Below, piece after piece: positions 31,155 through 41,071 of a stretch of DNA of 64,000 nt (position 1 is the stretch's first letter; each line of letters opens with the position of its first letter). The DNA lies in contig JAGTXO010000001.1 of the NCBI GenBank assembly GCA_019448385.1, positions 682,001-746,000 on the forward strand. The letters run 5' to 3'. The translations under genes and the position numbers were made by a program. The stretch is from Diacronema lutheri. Taxonomy: Eukaryota; Haptophyta; Pavlovophyceae; Pavlovales; Pavlovaceae. The notes under the pieces were generated by a model. That model saw nothing but the letters and a program-made list of their open reading frames with translations. It was not told where the DNA came from and did not search any database.

Positions 31155-31235
31155 CTTTTTGAGTTACTTTTTTCTTTTTCAGAGTTTTTCTCCCTTTTTC
31201 TTTGGGGGTTTTCCTCCGGCCTTTTTTAAAAAAAC
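31155..31235 (+). promoter_or_regulatory. T-rich island upstream of the GDT1-type gene
   Basis: About 80 bp of T runs, including tttttctttttcag at 31170-31182, in a roughly 70 percent GC setting. The tract ends about 30 bp before the GDT1-type start. It could be a polypyrimidine tract and acceptor of a 5' UTR intron, or a nucleosome-free promoter element for the divergent pair. Neither can be decided from sequence. Confidence 0.45.
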
Positions 31236-31267
31236 TTCAAGCGAATCGTCGGTCGGGGGCGAGCGCG

Positions 31268-31963
31268 ATGCCAACGCCGATGGATCAGAGCGTATGGTCG
31301 GCGATCACGGCGTCCTTTTCCATGATCATGGTCACGGAGCTCGGGGATAAAACGTTCTTCATCGCCGCCATCCTCGCGATGCGTAATTCGCGCCTCGCCA
31401 TCTACTCTGGAGCGATGGGCGCGCTCATCGTGATGACGCTCCTCGCGGTATGCCTCGGGCACGTCGCGCCACTTCTCCTGCCCAAAGTCTACACGCACTA
31501 CGCGGCGGCCGCGCTCTTCCTTTTCTTCGGCGTACGCCTATTACGCGATGGCTGGGGCATGGACGCGAACCACGTGAGCGACGAGCTCGAGGAGGTAGAA
31601 GCCGAGCTCGGAACCGAAGGGAGCGAAGTGCTCGAGCCGTTGCATGGCGGCGAGCGCAGAGCGCAGCCTGCGGCTGGGCTATTTGGTCTGCCCGCCGCGT
31701 TTGTGCAGAGCTTCACGCTCACCTTCCTTGCCGAGTGGGGCGATCGTTCGCAGATCGCCACGCTGGCGCTCGCCGCGTCAAAGGATTCCTTTGGCACGAC
31801 CGTTGGGAGCATTGCTGGCCACGCGATCTGCACCGGCCTCGCCGTCGTCGGCGGCCGAATCCTCGCCAGCTCGATCTCAGAGCGGACGGTGCACCTCGTC
31901 GGCGGCGTGGTGTTCCTCGGCTTTGCGATCGCCGCGTTCCTCATGGGGCCGGAGGACATGTAG
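31268..31963 (+). CDS. GDT1/TMEM165-family cation transporter
   Basis: 231 residues, single exon. Two copies of the family motif, ELGDKT (in SMIMVTELGDKTFFIAAILA) and EWGDRS (in TFLAEWGDRSQIATLALA), each within a three-helix repeat joined by an acidic loop. The family (UPF0016) moves Mn2+ or Ca2+ into the Golgi in yeast and animals and into the plastid in plants. No cleavable targeting signal is obvious, so Golgi location is more likely than plastid. Start is the ATG nearest the conserved region. Convergent with CCDC13, stops about 30 bp apart. Confidence 0.92.
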   Translation: MPTPMDQSVWSAITASFSMIMVTELGDKTFFIAAILAMRNSRLAIYSGAMGALIVMTLLAVCLGHVAPLLLPKVYTHYAAAALFLFFGVRLLRDGWGMDANHVSDELEEVEAELGTEGSEVLEPLHGGERRAQPAAGLFGLPAAFVQSFTLTFLAEWGDRSQIATLALAASKDSFGTTVGSIAGHAICTGLAVVGGRILASSISERTVHLVGGVVFLGFAIAAFLMGPEDM

Positions 31964-31991
31964 CTCCACTACTGACATTTCTCGGCCCCCA

Positions 31992-32609
31992 CTACTCAGC
32001 CATTGCGCGCGCGAGCTTGTCCTGCAGCAGCTGTGCCAGCTCGCGCAGCTTGCCATTCTCGACCTCGAGGTGCCGCAGGTCGTGCGGCGGCGGCAGGTTT
32101 GGACGCGCCTCGCTCTCGCGCACGATGGACGCTCGGCTGAGCTGGTCACGCAAAAAGAGGATAATCTGCTCCTGCCGCTCGTTCTGCTCAACGAGCTCCG
32201 CCTTTTGCGCGCCGAGCTCGGCGAGCGCCGCGGCCGACTCAGCGGCAACTGCCGAGGCGTCGCTGGCGGCTCTGCTCGACGAGCGCCGGCCGCCCTTCTC
32301 CACCGCCTTGCACAGCTGCGCCTTGAGCGCCTGCACGAGCTCATCGTCGTTCTCTGACTTGGTGAGCAGCAGCTTGACACGCTCGCGCGAGCTGCGCGCC
32401 TCCGCCTCGAGGATCTTGACGCGTGCATGCACGGCGTCGAGCTTGGCGCGGTCGTCCGCCCGCTCTGAGATGAGCTCCTGCTCGCGGAGCGCGAGGCGCT
32501 CGAACTCGCGCCGCCGGTCCTGCACGGCGCGCGCGTGACGGCCAGGGCGCGCGCGCGCGCGCTTGAGGACGGTGCGCACCGGCAGCGTCGCGCGCGCGCG
32601 CGCGCGCGG

Positions 32610-32645
<36 letters not shown>

Positions 32646-33691
32646 GGGGAGGAGGGCATGCGCGCGCCGATCGCCGGGCGCGGCACCTGCTCGATGGAGG
32701 CGAGCTGCCCGCGCGCCCTCTCGTCGACCGTACTGCTCGCACCACCACCCGCGCCGCCCTCGTCGACGCCAACGCCCGCGGCGGTCGCGGTGCGCCTGAG
32801 CTCGGCGAGCTTTGCGCGCAAAAGCGTGATCTGTTGTGCGCGGCCGCGCCAGCCGGCGCCGTCGTCGAGCACCTTTGCGAGCGGCACGTCGTCGCCCACC
32901 TCCTTGGCCAGCGCCCGCTGCACCTTTGCGAGCTCCGCCCTGAGCGCCTGCTGGGCCTGGCGCGCCTCGCTTAGCTTTGCGGTCGCGCTCGCCAGCTTGT
33001 CGCGCAGCTCGCGCGTCGCGGGCGTCTCCTCAACGGATGTTGGCGTCGACGCCGGCGCACGGGCGGGATGGCCGGGCGGTGCGGCGCGGCCTGTCTGCAT
33101 GGCGTGTCCGAGCGGACCGGCCGTCGACGCGGCCGCCCTGAGCGAGGCGACCTCTGCCGCGAGCGCCGCCTGCTGCGCGCGCTCCTTGCCCACGACCTGC
33201 GTCAGCTGCCGGTTCTTCCGCGCGAGCTCGCGTAGCCGCTGGTCGCGCAGGTCATCCGGGCGCCCAGCACCGTCGGGCTCGGCTGATACGGCACGTCTCA
33301 GCCTCTCAAGTTCAATGTCGCGCTCGTGCAGCGCCGCGCGCAGCGCATCAATCGTCGCCTGCGTCACCGCGAGCTCGGGCTCGGCGTAGCCAGTGCGCTG
33401 CCTGGTGGCGACGCCCTTTGGCAGCTCAAACGCGCTCGGATGCGCAGGCGCCTTGTCGCGATATGCGGGTTCTTCCAAGTCGAGTCCGAGATCGTCGTCG
33501 CCGGCCTCCTCGGCGGCGGCGATCACCGCGCCCGCCTCGTCGTCCGAGAGCGGCTCATCGTCAAAGTGCTGGGGCGCTGGAACCGGATGCTTGGAGATGA
33601 GCTCGCCATGCTCGTCGTCGTCCAGCTCGTCGTCCGCCATCTCGCGCTGCAGTTGCGCCTTCCACTGGCGGATCCGCTCCTCCTCATCCAT
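31992..33691 (-). CDS. CCDC13: CCDC13-like coiled-coil protein
   Basis: Coiled-coil protein of centriolar satellites and cilium assembly in animals. Exons 33691-32687 and 32519-31992 give 510 residues. The block ALAKEVGDDVPLAKVLDDG followed by WRGRAQQITLLRAKLAEL is diagnostic, matching LAREVGEDINVQQLL and WRGRAQQILVLQSKVQEL of the human protein. Coiled coil continues through NDDELVQALKAQL to the C-terminus. The acidic N-terminus contains DDEAG-type stretches. The intron is GT-AG with a 33-G run on the forward strand. A short exon between the two could be missing, because the animal protein has extra residues there. Confidence 0.87.
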
Positions 33692-33783
33692 CGCCTTCCA
33701 CCGCCCCTCGAGACGCGCGCGCCGACGCACCGGCCAGAGTAGGGGCCGTTGGTGGTCAAGGGTGTCGTCGTTGAATTTTGAGA

Positions 33784-35028
33784 ATGGGGTCCATGGCGCC
33801 GGCGCGGACCGCGTGGCTCGTGGCGCTCATCGTGTGCCCATCGGGCGCAAGTTTGGCGCTCGTGCGCGCGCGCGGGAGTGTGCGGCCGGTGTGGCGCATG
33901 TCCGCCGCGCCGCCTTCTGGCGAGGACCGCGCGCTCTCGCTCGACGCTGCCGTGCGCACGGCCATGTCGAGCCTCGCGGCCGCGTTCGCGCAGCGTGAGG
34001 AGGGCGAGGCGGAGCTCGGCGCGGAGTTCAGCGCCGACGTGCGGGTAAGCGGCCTTCTCTGGTCTGCCTCGTCGCGCCGCGAGTGGCAGCGCGCCGTCTC
34101 GGACTCGGGCAAGTTTCTGGTCGACCCGATGCTCGAGGTCCTGTCGGTCTCGGTGACGGGCGCCAGCTCGGCGCGCGTCGAGTGGCTCGCGTCGGGCACG
34201 TGGCCGCTGCCGTGGCGTCCGCGCGCGCTGGCGCTGGGCAGCAGCGCGCTCGAGCTTGAGACGCTGCCGACGGGGGCGGTGCACGTCGTGCGCGTGACGG
34301 ACACGCTGCAGACATCGCCCGTTGACGTGCTCGTCTCGCAGCTGCTGCCCAATTGGGAGGACGTTTACTCGCTCTACAATTCGCCGCCCGCGGAGCTGCG
34401 GCCGTACCGCGTGGTGCGCGCGGCGCGGACGTACGAGCTGCGTTGGATGCCGCCGGGCATCGCGCTGCGCTGCGCGCTCCGCAGCGCGACGTACCCGTCC
34501 TCGGCGACGCACAAGCTGGTCGCGCCCCTGCTGCCCGGCTTTGCCTTTACGGGCAAGCCGCTCAACAACCGCGCGGTCTGGTCGGCCGTGCGGCCAATCA
34601 CCGTCGAATACGACCAGTCGGATCGCAAGGCGGGAGGGCCGTGCGCCTACCGGTGGACTGTGCCACTCCCCTCGCGCCTCGGAACCGACCGTTCCGCGCT
34701 GCCGCCGCTCCCGCCGGTCGAGAGCGGCGTGGAGGAGATGGAGTACATTGCGCTGCCGGCGCGCTATGTCGCCGCGCGCAGACTAGCCGGCGCGCTTGAG
34801 AGCGACGGCGCCGTGCTCGCGGAGGCGGAGCAGCTCGCCGCGCAGCTCCGCGCCGACGGCGTGCGCACCGTCGACGGCACTCCGTCGCGCGCGGCCTTTC
34901 AGTTCTGCCAGTACAACTTCAAGGCCGGCTTCAACCTCGCGGGGCAGCTGGCGATCGCGCAGTACCAAGGCACCGCGCAGCCACTGCGGCGCAACGAGAT
35001 CCTCGTGGATATCGAGGAGCCGCGGTGA
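33784..35028 (+). CDS. Plastid-targeted DUF2358 / SOUL-like protein
   Basis: 414 residues, single exon. An N-terminal hydrophobic segment (AWLVALIVCPSGASLA) followed by an Arg-rich stretch fits a bipartite plastid signal. Residues about 50-190 resemble an NTF2-like DUF2358 domain (FLVDPMLEVLSVSVTG, RVEWLASGTWPLPW). The C-terminal half ends with FNLAGQLAIAQYQ and LRRNEILVDIEEP, like the end of SOUL heme-binding proteins. This domain pair is known from plastid proteins of algae and plants. Heme binding is inferred. Met at 33793 is an alternative start. Divergent from CCDC13 with 92 bp between starts. Confidence 0.62.
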   Translation: MGSMAPARTAWLVALIVCPSGASLALVRARGSVRPVWRMSAAPPSGEDRALSLDAAVRTAMSSLAAAFAQREEGEAELGAEFSADVRVSGLLWSASSRREWQRAVSDSGKFLVDPMLEVLSVSVTGASSARVEWLASGTWPLPWRPRALALGSSALELETLPTGAVHVVRVTDTLQTSPVDVLVSQLLPNWEDVYSLYNSPPAELRPYRVVRAARTYELRWMPPGIALRCALRSATYPSSATHKLVAPLLPGFAFTGKPLNNRAVWSAVRPITVEYDQSDRKAGGPCAYRWTVPLPSRLGTDRSALPPLPPVESGVEEMEYIALPARYVAARRLAGALESDGAVLAEAEQLAAQLRADGVRTVDGTPSRAAFQFCQYNFKAGFNLAGQLAIAQYQGTAQPLRRNEILVDIEEPR

Positions 35029-35035
35029 GGGCAGC

Positions 35036-36067
35036 CTAGAACTTTGCGACCTGCTCCTTCTTGTAGCCGAGTTCGGCGAGCGTGCCCTTGAGTTCGGGCT
35101 CCTCGCGTGCACCCGAGAGCGCATTGTACATGGGCGCCGGGCCGCACACAAAGATGAGGCAGTCGCTCGATGGTGCGGGCAGGTGGGCAGAGCACAGCGC
35201 CGCGTTCACAAAGCCGCGCGCGCCTTTCCACGCCGAGTCAGCGGGCTCGTTTGAGAGCACGTACGTCACGTCGAACTTGTGCTTGTACGCAGCTGCCCAC
35301 TCGTCGAGCGTGCTCTTGCACAGGAGGTCCTCCTCGACCTGCGCTCCGTACAGCAGGCTCACGCGCGTGTCGTCGTCTGCGCTGCCGAGCACCGCGTGCA
35401 GCGCCTGGACGAACGGCGTGATGCCCGTGCCGCCCGCGATCATGCCGATCCGACGCTTTGGGAACGGGTACTGGACCTTCACGTTCTTGCCAATGTGCTT
35501 GAAATCGAGCGTCGAGCCAATCGGCATGTGGTGCATCTGCTGGCTCATCTTGCCGTCCGGGTAGACCTTCACCATCAGCGTGAACGTGCCAATCTGCGCG
35601 TTTGTCGAGACGGGCGTGTACCTAACGCGCCGGGCAGGAGGCGCGGCGAGCGCGAGCCACCTTTGGGGTTCTGAAGTGACGGCGCACATAGCGGCAGTTC
35701 GCTCCATTCGCCTTTGCATCCCCCTCGGCTTGCGCGCCGCGGCGCGTGTGGCGGCGCGCGCATGCCGAGGCTGCGCGTACGGTCTGACGACATCCTCTCC
35801 GTCCTTCTTGCAGCGCGAGAGGATGCACGCGCACGTGGAGAGCGCGAGGGGCTTGGTTGCGTCCGGTAGCGCAAACGTGAACACGGCGACGTTGCGCGAG
35901 ATGGAGGCCTTGTCGACCAATTTGCACGCGGTCCACTCCTCACCCAGCTGGCATACTCCCGGCGGAGCCAGGCTGGCGACGGGCGGACCAAGCGAGTAGC
36001 TCGCCTTTCCGGAAGTCATCGCGCGTCTGAGGCAAGCGAAGAGGCCGAGCACCATGCGCAGGCGCAT
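35036..36067 (-). CDS. NADH-cytochrome b5 reductase
   Basis: FAD enzyme passing electrons from NADH to cytochrome b5 for lipid desaturation and related reactions. Exons 36067-35781 and 35621-35036 give 290 residues. An N-terminal hydrophobic stretch (MVLGLFACLRRAM) would anchor it. RPYTPVS, the FAD motif, is rebuilt across the intron (agacc|gtacgc to gcgttag|gtacacg). GKMSQQMHHMPIGSTLDF, MIAGGTGITPFVQAL, LLYGAQVEEDLL and FVCGPAPMYNAL are standard for the family. The C-terminus ends EQVAKF. The stop is 8 bp from that of the convergent plastid protein gene. Confidence 0.93.
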   Translation of the reverse strand: MRLRMVLGLFACLRRAMTSGKASYSLGPPVASLAPPGVCQLGEEWTACKLVDKASISRNVAVFTFALPDATKPLALSTCACILSRCKKDGEDVVRPYAQPRHARAATRAAARKPRGMQRRMERTAAMCAVTSEPQRWLALAAPPARRVRYTPVSTNAQIGTFTLMVKVYPDGKMSQQMHHMPIGSTLDFKHIGKNVKVQYPFPKRRIGMIAGGTGITPFVQALHAVLGSADDDTRVSLLYGAQVEEDLLCKSTLDEWAAAYKHKFDVTYVLSNEPADSAWKGARGFVNAALCSAHLPAPSSDCLIFVCGPAPMYNALSGAREEPELKGTLAELGYKKEQVAKF

Positions 36068-36259
36068 CCAAGGCGCGGACGGAAGATGGGCGATGGCGAT
36101 TTGCGGAAGATACAGTAGGATCGCTCGGATGTGCTGAGACTCTCATGTGCGCGCGCGAGAGGCATGGACGGAAATGGAGGAGCCAAGTGAGTGACAAACG
36201 GACGCACTCCGTCCCGGATCCGATGCCGGCAGCACCGGCCGCGCAGGCCCGCTCGCGCT

Positions 36260-38266
36260 TCAAAAGTCGCCGTCAAACGAGCCCCCCCCTCCGCCTCCGC
36301 GCGCTCCGCGCGGCGCCCACGCGCCGCGAGAGGGCCTGTCTTTGCTTGCAAACGAGCCCGCGCCGCGCGGCGCGCTGTCTCGGCCAGACGAGCCGCTGCG
36401 CCAGCCATCGTCGTTGAAACTGCCGCGGCCAGACCCTCCGAATCGGCCCCCGTCGCGCTGGCCAAAGCGCGACGGGCGCTCGTGCGGCACGGGCCTGCGC
36501 GTGTAGCCGTAGCGGCCGCGCTCGGGCAAGTTGCGCGCGGCGCCGCGCGGAGCCATCGCCACCAGCTCCGCAGGCACCTCCTGGTCGTGCTTGCGCAGCA
36601 GCTCAATCAGTTTTGGCGCGAGCTTCGCGTCGCCCCGGCCAAAGAATGAAACGGCCACGCCCTTGCGCCCGGCGCGGCCCGTGCGGCCGATGCGGTGCAC
36701 GTAGTCCTCGAGCGCAGGCGGGAAGTCGTAGTTGACGACCATGTCGAGCCCCTTGATGTCCAGGCCGCGCGCGGCCACGTCCGTCGCTACGAGCACGTTG
36801 ACGCGCTTGGCCTGTGCGCGCGCGCGTGCCGCGGGAGCAGGGGAGGGTGACGAGGGTCGCGTGCTCGTTAGAGGGCGGCAGCGGGCGAGAGAGAGCGCGG
36901 AGGGGCGCATCACGCCACGGTCGGCTGTGCCACTTGCCTTGAACATTTCGATGACGTTCTCGCGCCTGCGCTGGCTCAGGTCGCCGTGCAGCGCCGAGCA
37001 GCGCACGTGCTCGTCGAGGAGCATTGACTCCAGCTCGTCGCACGTCGTCTTGCGGTTGGCGAAGACGAGGGTCTGCGGCACGTCGTCGTAGCGCGCCTGG
37101 CGGCCGGCGCCGCCGCGCGCGCCGTCGGCCGGCGCGGGCGCGCCGTCGTCTGCCGCGGAGGGCTCGTCCGAGTTTGTGTTCGGCTTGAGCACACTGAGCA
37201 GCTCCTCGAGCTTGTTGCGCGTTGCGCCGCCGAGTGGCACGATCCGCTGCGTGATGTCGCGGTTGGCCGAGAGCTCGTCCGTCGAGCCGATCGTCACCTT
37301 GAGCGCGTCGTGCGTGAAGTCGAGGGCGAGGTGCTTGACCTCCTTGGGCCACGTGGCGGAGAAGAGGAGCGTCTGACGCTCCTTGGGGGGAGGCATCGCC
37401 TCGGCGATTGCACGGATCTGCGGCTCGAAGCCCATGTCAAGCATTCGGTCCGCCTCGTCGAGCACGAGCAGCTGCGTGCCGTTGAGCGAAACAGTCGCAT
37501 CTTCAAGCAGGTCCTGCAGCCGGCCAGGCGTCGAGACGAGCACGTCAAACTTCTTCGCGCGCGAGGCACGCATCACGCGCATGGCCTGCGCGTTGCGCGA
37601 CTCGCCGCCGTAGGTGCACACAATGCCCAGCCCATTCGGCTTGGTCAGCTTCTCCGCCTCCGCGAAGATCTGTTGCGCGAGCTCGCGCGTCGGCGCGAGG
37701 ACGACGACGTACGGCCCGTACAGTCGCTGCTTGCTCAGCTCGGCCTTGCGGAGCACAACCTTTGTGACGGCGGGCAGCATGAAGCCCATCGTCTTGCCCG
37801 AGCCAGTCTTTGACACGCCGATGCAATCGCGCCCCTCGAGCGTCACCGGCCACGACTGCGCCTGGATGACCGACGGCGCCGTATACCCGAGCTCCTTGAA
37901 CGTTTGCCCTGCGCGCTTTGCGAGCGCCTGCGACTTGCTGCCGAGCAGCGCGACCACATCGTCGAAGGCGCGGAGTGGCGTAATGCTGCAGCCGGCAAGC
38001 GATCCATCGACGCTCACCTCGTGCTCCTCACGGAAGGCCTTGCCATCGTCGGCCGCCTTACGTGCGACGTCAGCGGCGCCGTGCCCGCCCGCCGAACCGG
38101 CGGGCCGGCCGACGGCCGCCGGCTCATCGTCCCCGACAGGATCGGGCGCGGCGTGCGCGAGGGCGGAATCCGCCAGACCCCGCGGCGCTGTGCGCACCGC
38201 GCGCATGGCCATGCCGCCGGTGCGAGGCAGGCGCGCCCCCGCTGCAGACGCCAGTCGGGCCCACAT
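36260..38266 (-). CDS. DEAD-box RNA helicase with Gly/Arg-rich tail
   Basis: ATP-dependent RNA helicase. Exons 38266-36938 and 36811-36260 give 626 residues. The Arg/Ala-rich N-terminus ([18 protein letters not shown]) looks like a mitochondrial presequence. Motifs: [82 protein letters not shown] and [11 protein letters not shown]. The C-terminal 80 residues are RGG/FGG-type. It resembles the DDX5/DBP2 and plant mitochondrial PMH groups. Its 126-bp intron has a clear GC donor (TTCAAG|GCAAGT) and would read through without a stop if unspliced, inserting about 42 residues between motifs IV and V. Divergent from RPT4 with 72 bp between starts. Confidence 0.9.
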   Translation of the reverse strand: MWARLASAAGARLPRTGGMAMRAVRTAPRGLADSALAHAAPDPVGDDEPAAVGRPAGSAGGHGAADVARKAADDGKAFREEHEVSVDGSLAGCSITPLRAFDDVVALLGSKSQALAKRAGQTFKELGYTAPSVIQAQSWPVTLEGRDCIGVSKTGSGKTMGFMLPAVTKVVLRKAELSKQRLYGPYVVVLAPTRELAQQIFAEAEKLTKPNGLGIVCTYGGESRNAQAMRVMRASRAKKFDVLVSTPGRLQDLLEDATVSLNGTQLLVLDEADRMLDMGFEPQIRAIAEAMPPPKERQTLLFSATWPKEVKHLALDFTHDALKVTIGSTDELSANRDITQRIVPLGGATRNKLEELLSVLKPNTNSDEPSAADDGAPAPADGARGGAGRQARYDDVPQTLVFANRKTTCDELESMLLDEHVRCSALHGDLSQRRRENVIEMFKASGTADRGVMRPSALSLARCRPLTSTRPSSPSPAPAARARAQAKRVNVLVATDVAARGLDIKGLDMVVNYDFPPALEDYVHRIGRTGRAGRKGVAVSFFGRGDAKLAPKLIELLRKHDQEVPAELVAMAPRGAARNLPERGRYGYTRRPVPHERPSRFGQRDGGRFGGSGRGSFNDDGWRSGSSGRDSAPRGAGSFASKDRPSRGAWAPRGARGGGGGGSFDGDF

Positions 38267-38338
38267 GCCTCGTGCTCCTTCCTGTGTCCGCCCTCGTCGG
38301 ACTCGGAAAATCGGGAATTCTTGCGCTCGGTTGCCGCC

Positions 38339-39875
38339 ATGGCAGAGCCGGCGCCAGACGCGCGCGCGACGGCACTCAGGGAGTACCGGCAGAAGCTGCT
38401 GCAGCACAAGGAGGTGGAGGCCAAAGTGCGGAGCAGTAAGTGGCGCGCCGCGTCGAGGGCCTGCCGCTTGGCCCGCCGGCCGCGAGGCCCGCCGGCCGCG
38501 CGCGCCCGCGCGCGCACCCTCACCCGCGCGCGCCGCGTTCCACGCGCGCTCGCGCCGCGCGCAGTGCGCAATGAGTCTCGCCAGCTGAAGCGGGACTACG
38601 AGAAAACAGAGGACGACTTGAAGGCGCTGCAAAGCGTGGGGCAGATCATTGGCGAGGTCCTCCGCCAGCTTGACGAGGAGAAGTTCATCGTCAAGGCGTC
38701 GAGCGGCCCGCGGTACGTCGTCGGGTGCAGGGCAAAGGTCGAGAAGGATAAGCTCCTCAAGGGCGTGCGCGTCGCGCTCGACATGACGACGCTGACGATC
38801 ATGCGAGTGCTGCCGCGCGAGGTCGACCCGGTGGTCTACCACATGCTCAACGAGGACGCGGGCGACGTCTCCTACTCGTCCGTCGGCGGCCTCGCCGAGC
38901 AGATCCGCGAGCTGCGTGAGGTGATCGAGCTGCCGCTTGTCAACCCGGAGCTCTTCGATCGCGTCGGCATCAAGGCGCCCAAGGGCGTGTTGCTGTATGG
39001 GCCGCCGGGCACGGGTAAGACGCTCCTTGCTCGCGCCATCTCCAACAACATCGACGCGCACTTCCTCAAGGTCGTGAGCTCGGCGATCGTCGACAAGTAC
39101 ATCGGCGAGAGCGCACGCCTCATTCGCGAGATGTTCGGTTACGCCAAGGAGCACCAGCCGTGCATCATCTTCATGGACGAGATCGACGCCATCGGCGGTC
39201 GCCGCTTTTCCGAAGGCACGTCCGCCGACCGCGAGATTCAGCGCACGCTGATGGAGCTGCTCAACCAGCTCGATGGATTCGACGCGCTTGGCAAGGTCAA
39301 GATGATCTGCGCGACCAACCGACCAGACGTGCTTGACCCGGCGCTGATGCGGCCAGGCCGCCTCGATCGCAAGATTGAGATCCCGCTGCCCAACGAGGCC
39401 GGCCGCATCGACGTCCTCAAGATCCACGCCCACTCGATCACCAAGTCGGGCGACATTGGTGCGCGCGGCGCGCGGCGCGCGCGGGTGCCGCGCGTGGCCA
39501 CGTGGAGCGACGCCTCGGTGGCTGCCGGCACCCGCGACCGCTGAGCTCGACCGCGCGCGCTCGTGCGTCTCCGCAGACTACGAGTCGGTGGTCAAGCTTG
39601 CCGACGGTTTCAACGCGGCCGATCTTCGCAATGTGTGCACGGAGGCGGGCATGTTCGCCATCAGAGCTGAGCGCGACTTTGTCTGCGAGGAGGACTTCAT
39701 GAAGGCCGTGCGCAAGGTGCGCCGCTTGGCGCGCGCCACCCCGCCTCGCCAACCTCGCCGCACGCAGACTCTCACGCGCGTCGCCTCCGCCTGCGGCGCC
39801 CGCGGGACGGCGGTCTTCGCGCAGGTGGCCGAGAACAAGAAGCTCGAGGGCACACTGAGCTATTCGAAGGTGTGA
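38339..39875 (+). CDS. PSMC6: 26S proteasome regulatory ATPase RPT4
   Basis: AAA ATPase of the 19S base that unfolds substrates. Exons 38339-38435, 38565-39458, 39577-39716 and 39825-39875 give 393 residues (human 389). N-terminal coiled coil [15 protein letters not shown] continues over intron 1 into [20 protein letters not shown]. ATPase core: [54 protein letters not shown]-terminus: [20 protein letters not shown] and [23 protein letters not shown] and [19 protein letters not shown] are specific to RPT4. All three introns are GT-AG. Confidence 0.97.
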
Positions 39876-40159
39876 GCGGCCTTGCGCCACTGTACTGGCC
39901 CTCGTCGCCGAAATCGGAATCGGCGTGCCTGCCATGCACATGCCGAGGGGCATGCAGCTGCGCGTGCCGCGTGCGCATGTGCGCATCACCGTCAGTCCGG
40001 ACTCGACATCGTAGCCTTGGCGGTGCCCGATGTCGACGGCCACGTCGCGTCGCACGCACTTTGCTCGCGAGTCGCGGGGTGTGACTCACGCCGTCACGTC
40101 GCGGGTTCTTTGTCGGCTTGGCTGTTCGGACAACCCGATACTTGTCGAGAAGGAGCGCG

Positions 40160-41012
40160 ATGGCGTCTGCGCGGAGCGCGATGACGCTCGCGCTCTTTTG
40201 GGGCATGGCCGGCGCGTTCAGCCCGGCTAGCCAGCCAGCTCTGCGGCGTGGACGCGCGGCTGCCGCCGCACACGTGCGCATGATGCCGATCGGCGTGCCC
40301 AAGGTGGCCTACAAGGCGCCCGGAGCGGTGAACGGCGACTGGGTCGACATTTACAACCGGCTCTACCGCGAGCGCATTCTGTTCCTTGGGCAGCAGATCG
40401 ACGCGGAGCTGGCCAACCAGGTGATCGGCGTGATGCTCTACCTTGATTCGGAAGACCGCTCCAAGCCGCAGTACCTCTACATCAACAGCCCCGGCGGCTC
40501 CGTCTCGGCGGGCATGGCGATGTTTGACACGATGAACCACGTCAAGTCGGAGGTCATCACGATCAACGTGGGCCTCGCCGCATCGATGGCGTCTTTCCTT
40601 CTCGCCGCCGGCGCACGCGGCAAGCGCATGGCCCTCCCGCACTCGCGCATCATGATCCACCAGCCACTGGGCGGCGCGCGTGGCCAGGCGGAGGACATCA
40701 AGGTCGAGGCGATGCACATCATGAACGTGCGCGACCGCATCTCCACGCAGTACGCTCGGCTCACGGGCCAGCCCAAGGAGAAGGCGCGTGCGCCACGATG
40801 CCGCGCGCCTGCGCGCCAGCGCATCCGCTGCGCCCGCCCCGTGTGCACCTGCGCTCATCATGGCGGCCGGTGCGTTGCGTGCCGCGTGGCCATGCGGCAT
40901 GCACCACGTGCAGGTGATGAAAGACCTGGACCGCGACAACTTTTTCTCGGCGTATGAGGCGACCGAGTACGGTCTGATTGACCGCGTGATCGAGCCGTCC
41001 AAGAAGGCTTGA
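40160..41012 (+). CDS. clpP: Plastid Clp protease proteolytic subunit ClpP
   Basis: Serine protease of the Clp chamber. Exons 40160-40783 and 40914-41012 give 240 residues. N-terminal [16 protein letters not shown] is a signal peptide ending in a Gly-Ala-Phe step, then an Arg/Ala-rich transit region: the bipartite signal of secondary red plastids. Catalytic residues: Ser in [12 protein letters not shown], His in [11 protein letters not shown] and Asp in [25 protein letters not shown] and the C-terminal [12 protein letters not shown] complete the fold. The intron has a GC donor (GAGAAG|GCGCGT). Splicing there gives [11 protein letters not shown] as in other ClpP. In many algae ClpP genes remain in the plastid; this copy is nuclear-coded. 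Confidence 0.95.
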
Positions 41013-41071
41013 GCTTTGCGCTCCCCCACCATACAGACATTGCGGCCGTAGCCTTGTGACCCAGTGACCGC

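Noticed and set aside
38267-39433. Upstream continuation of the DEAD-box helicase frame on the reverse strand
   Set aside because: It runs antisense through RPT4, which is an unmistakable gene. The helicase begins at the Met at 38266.
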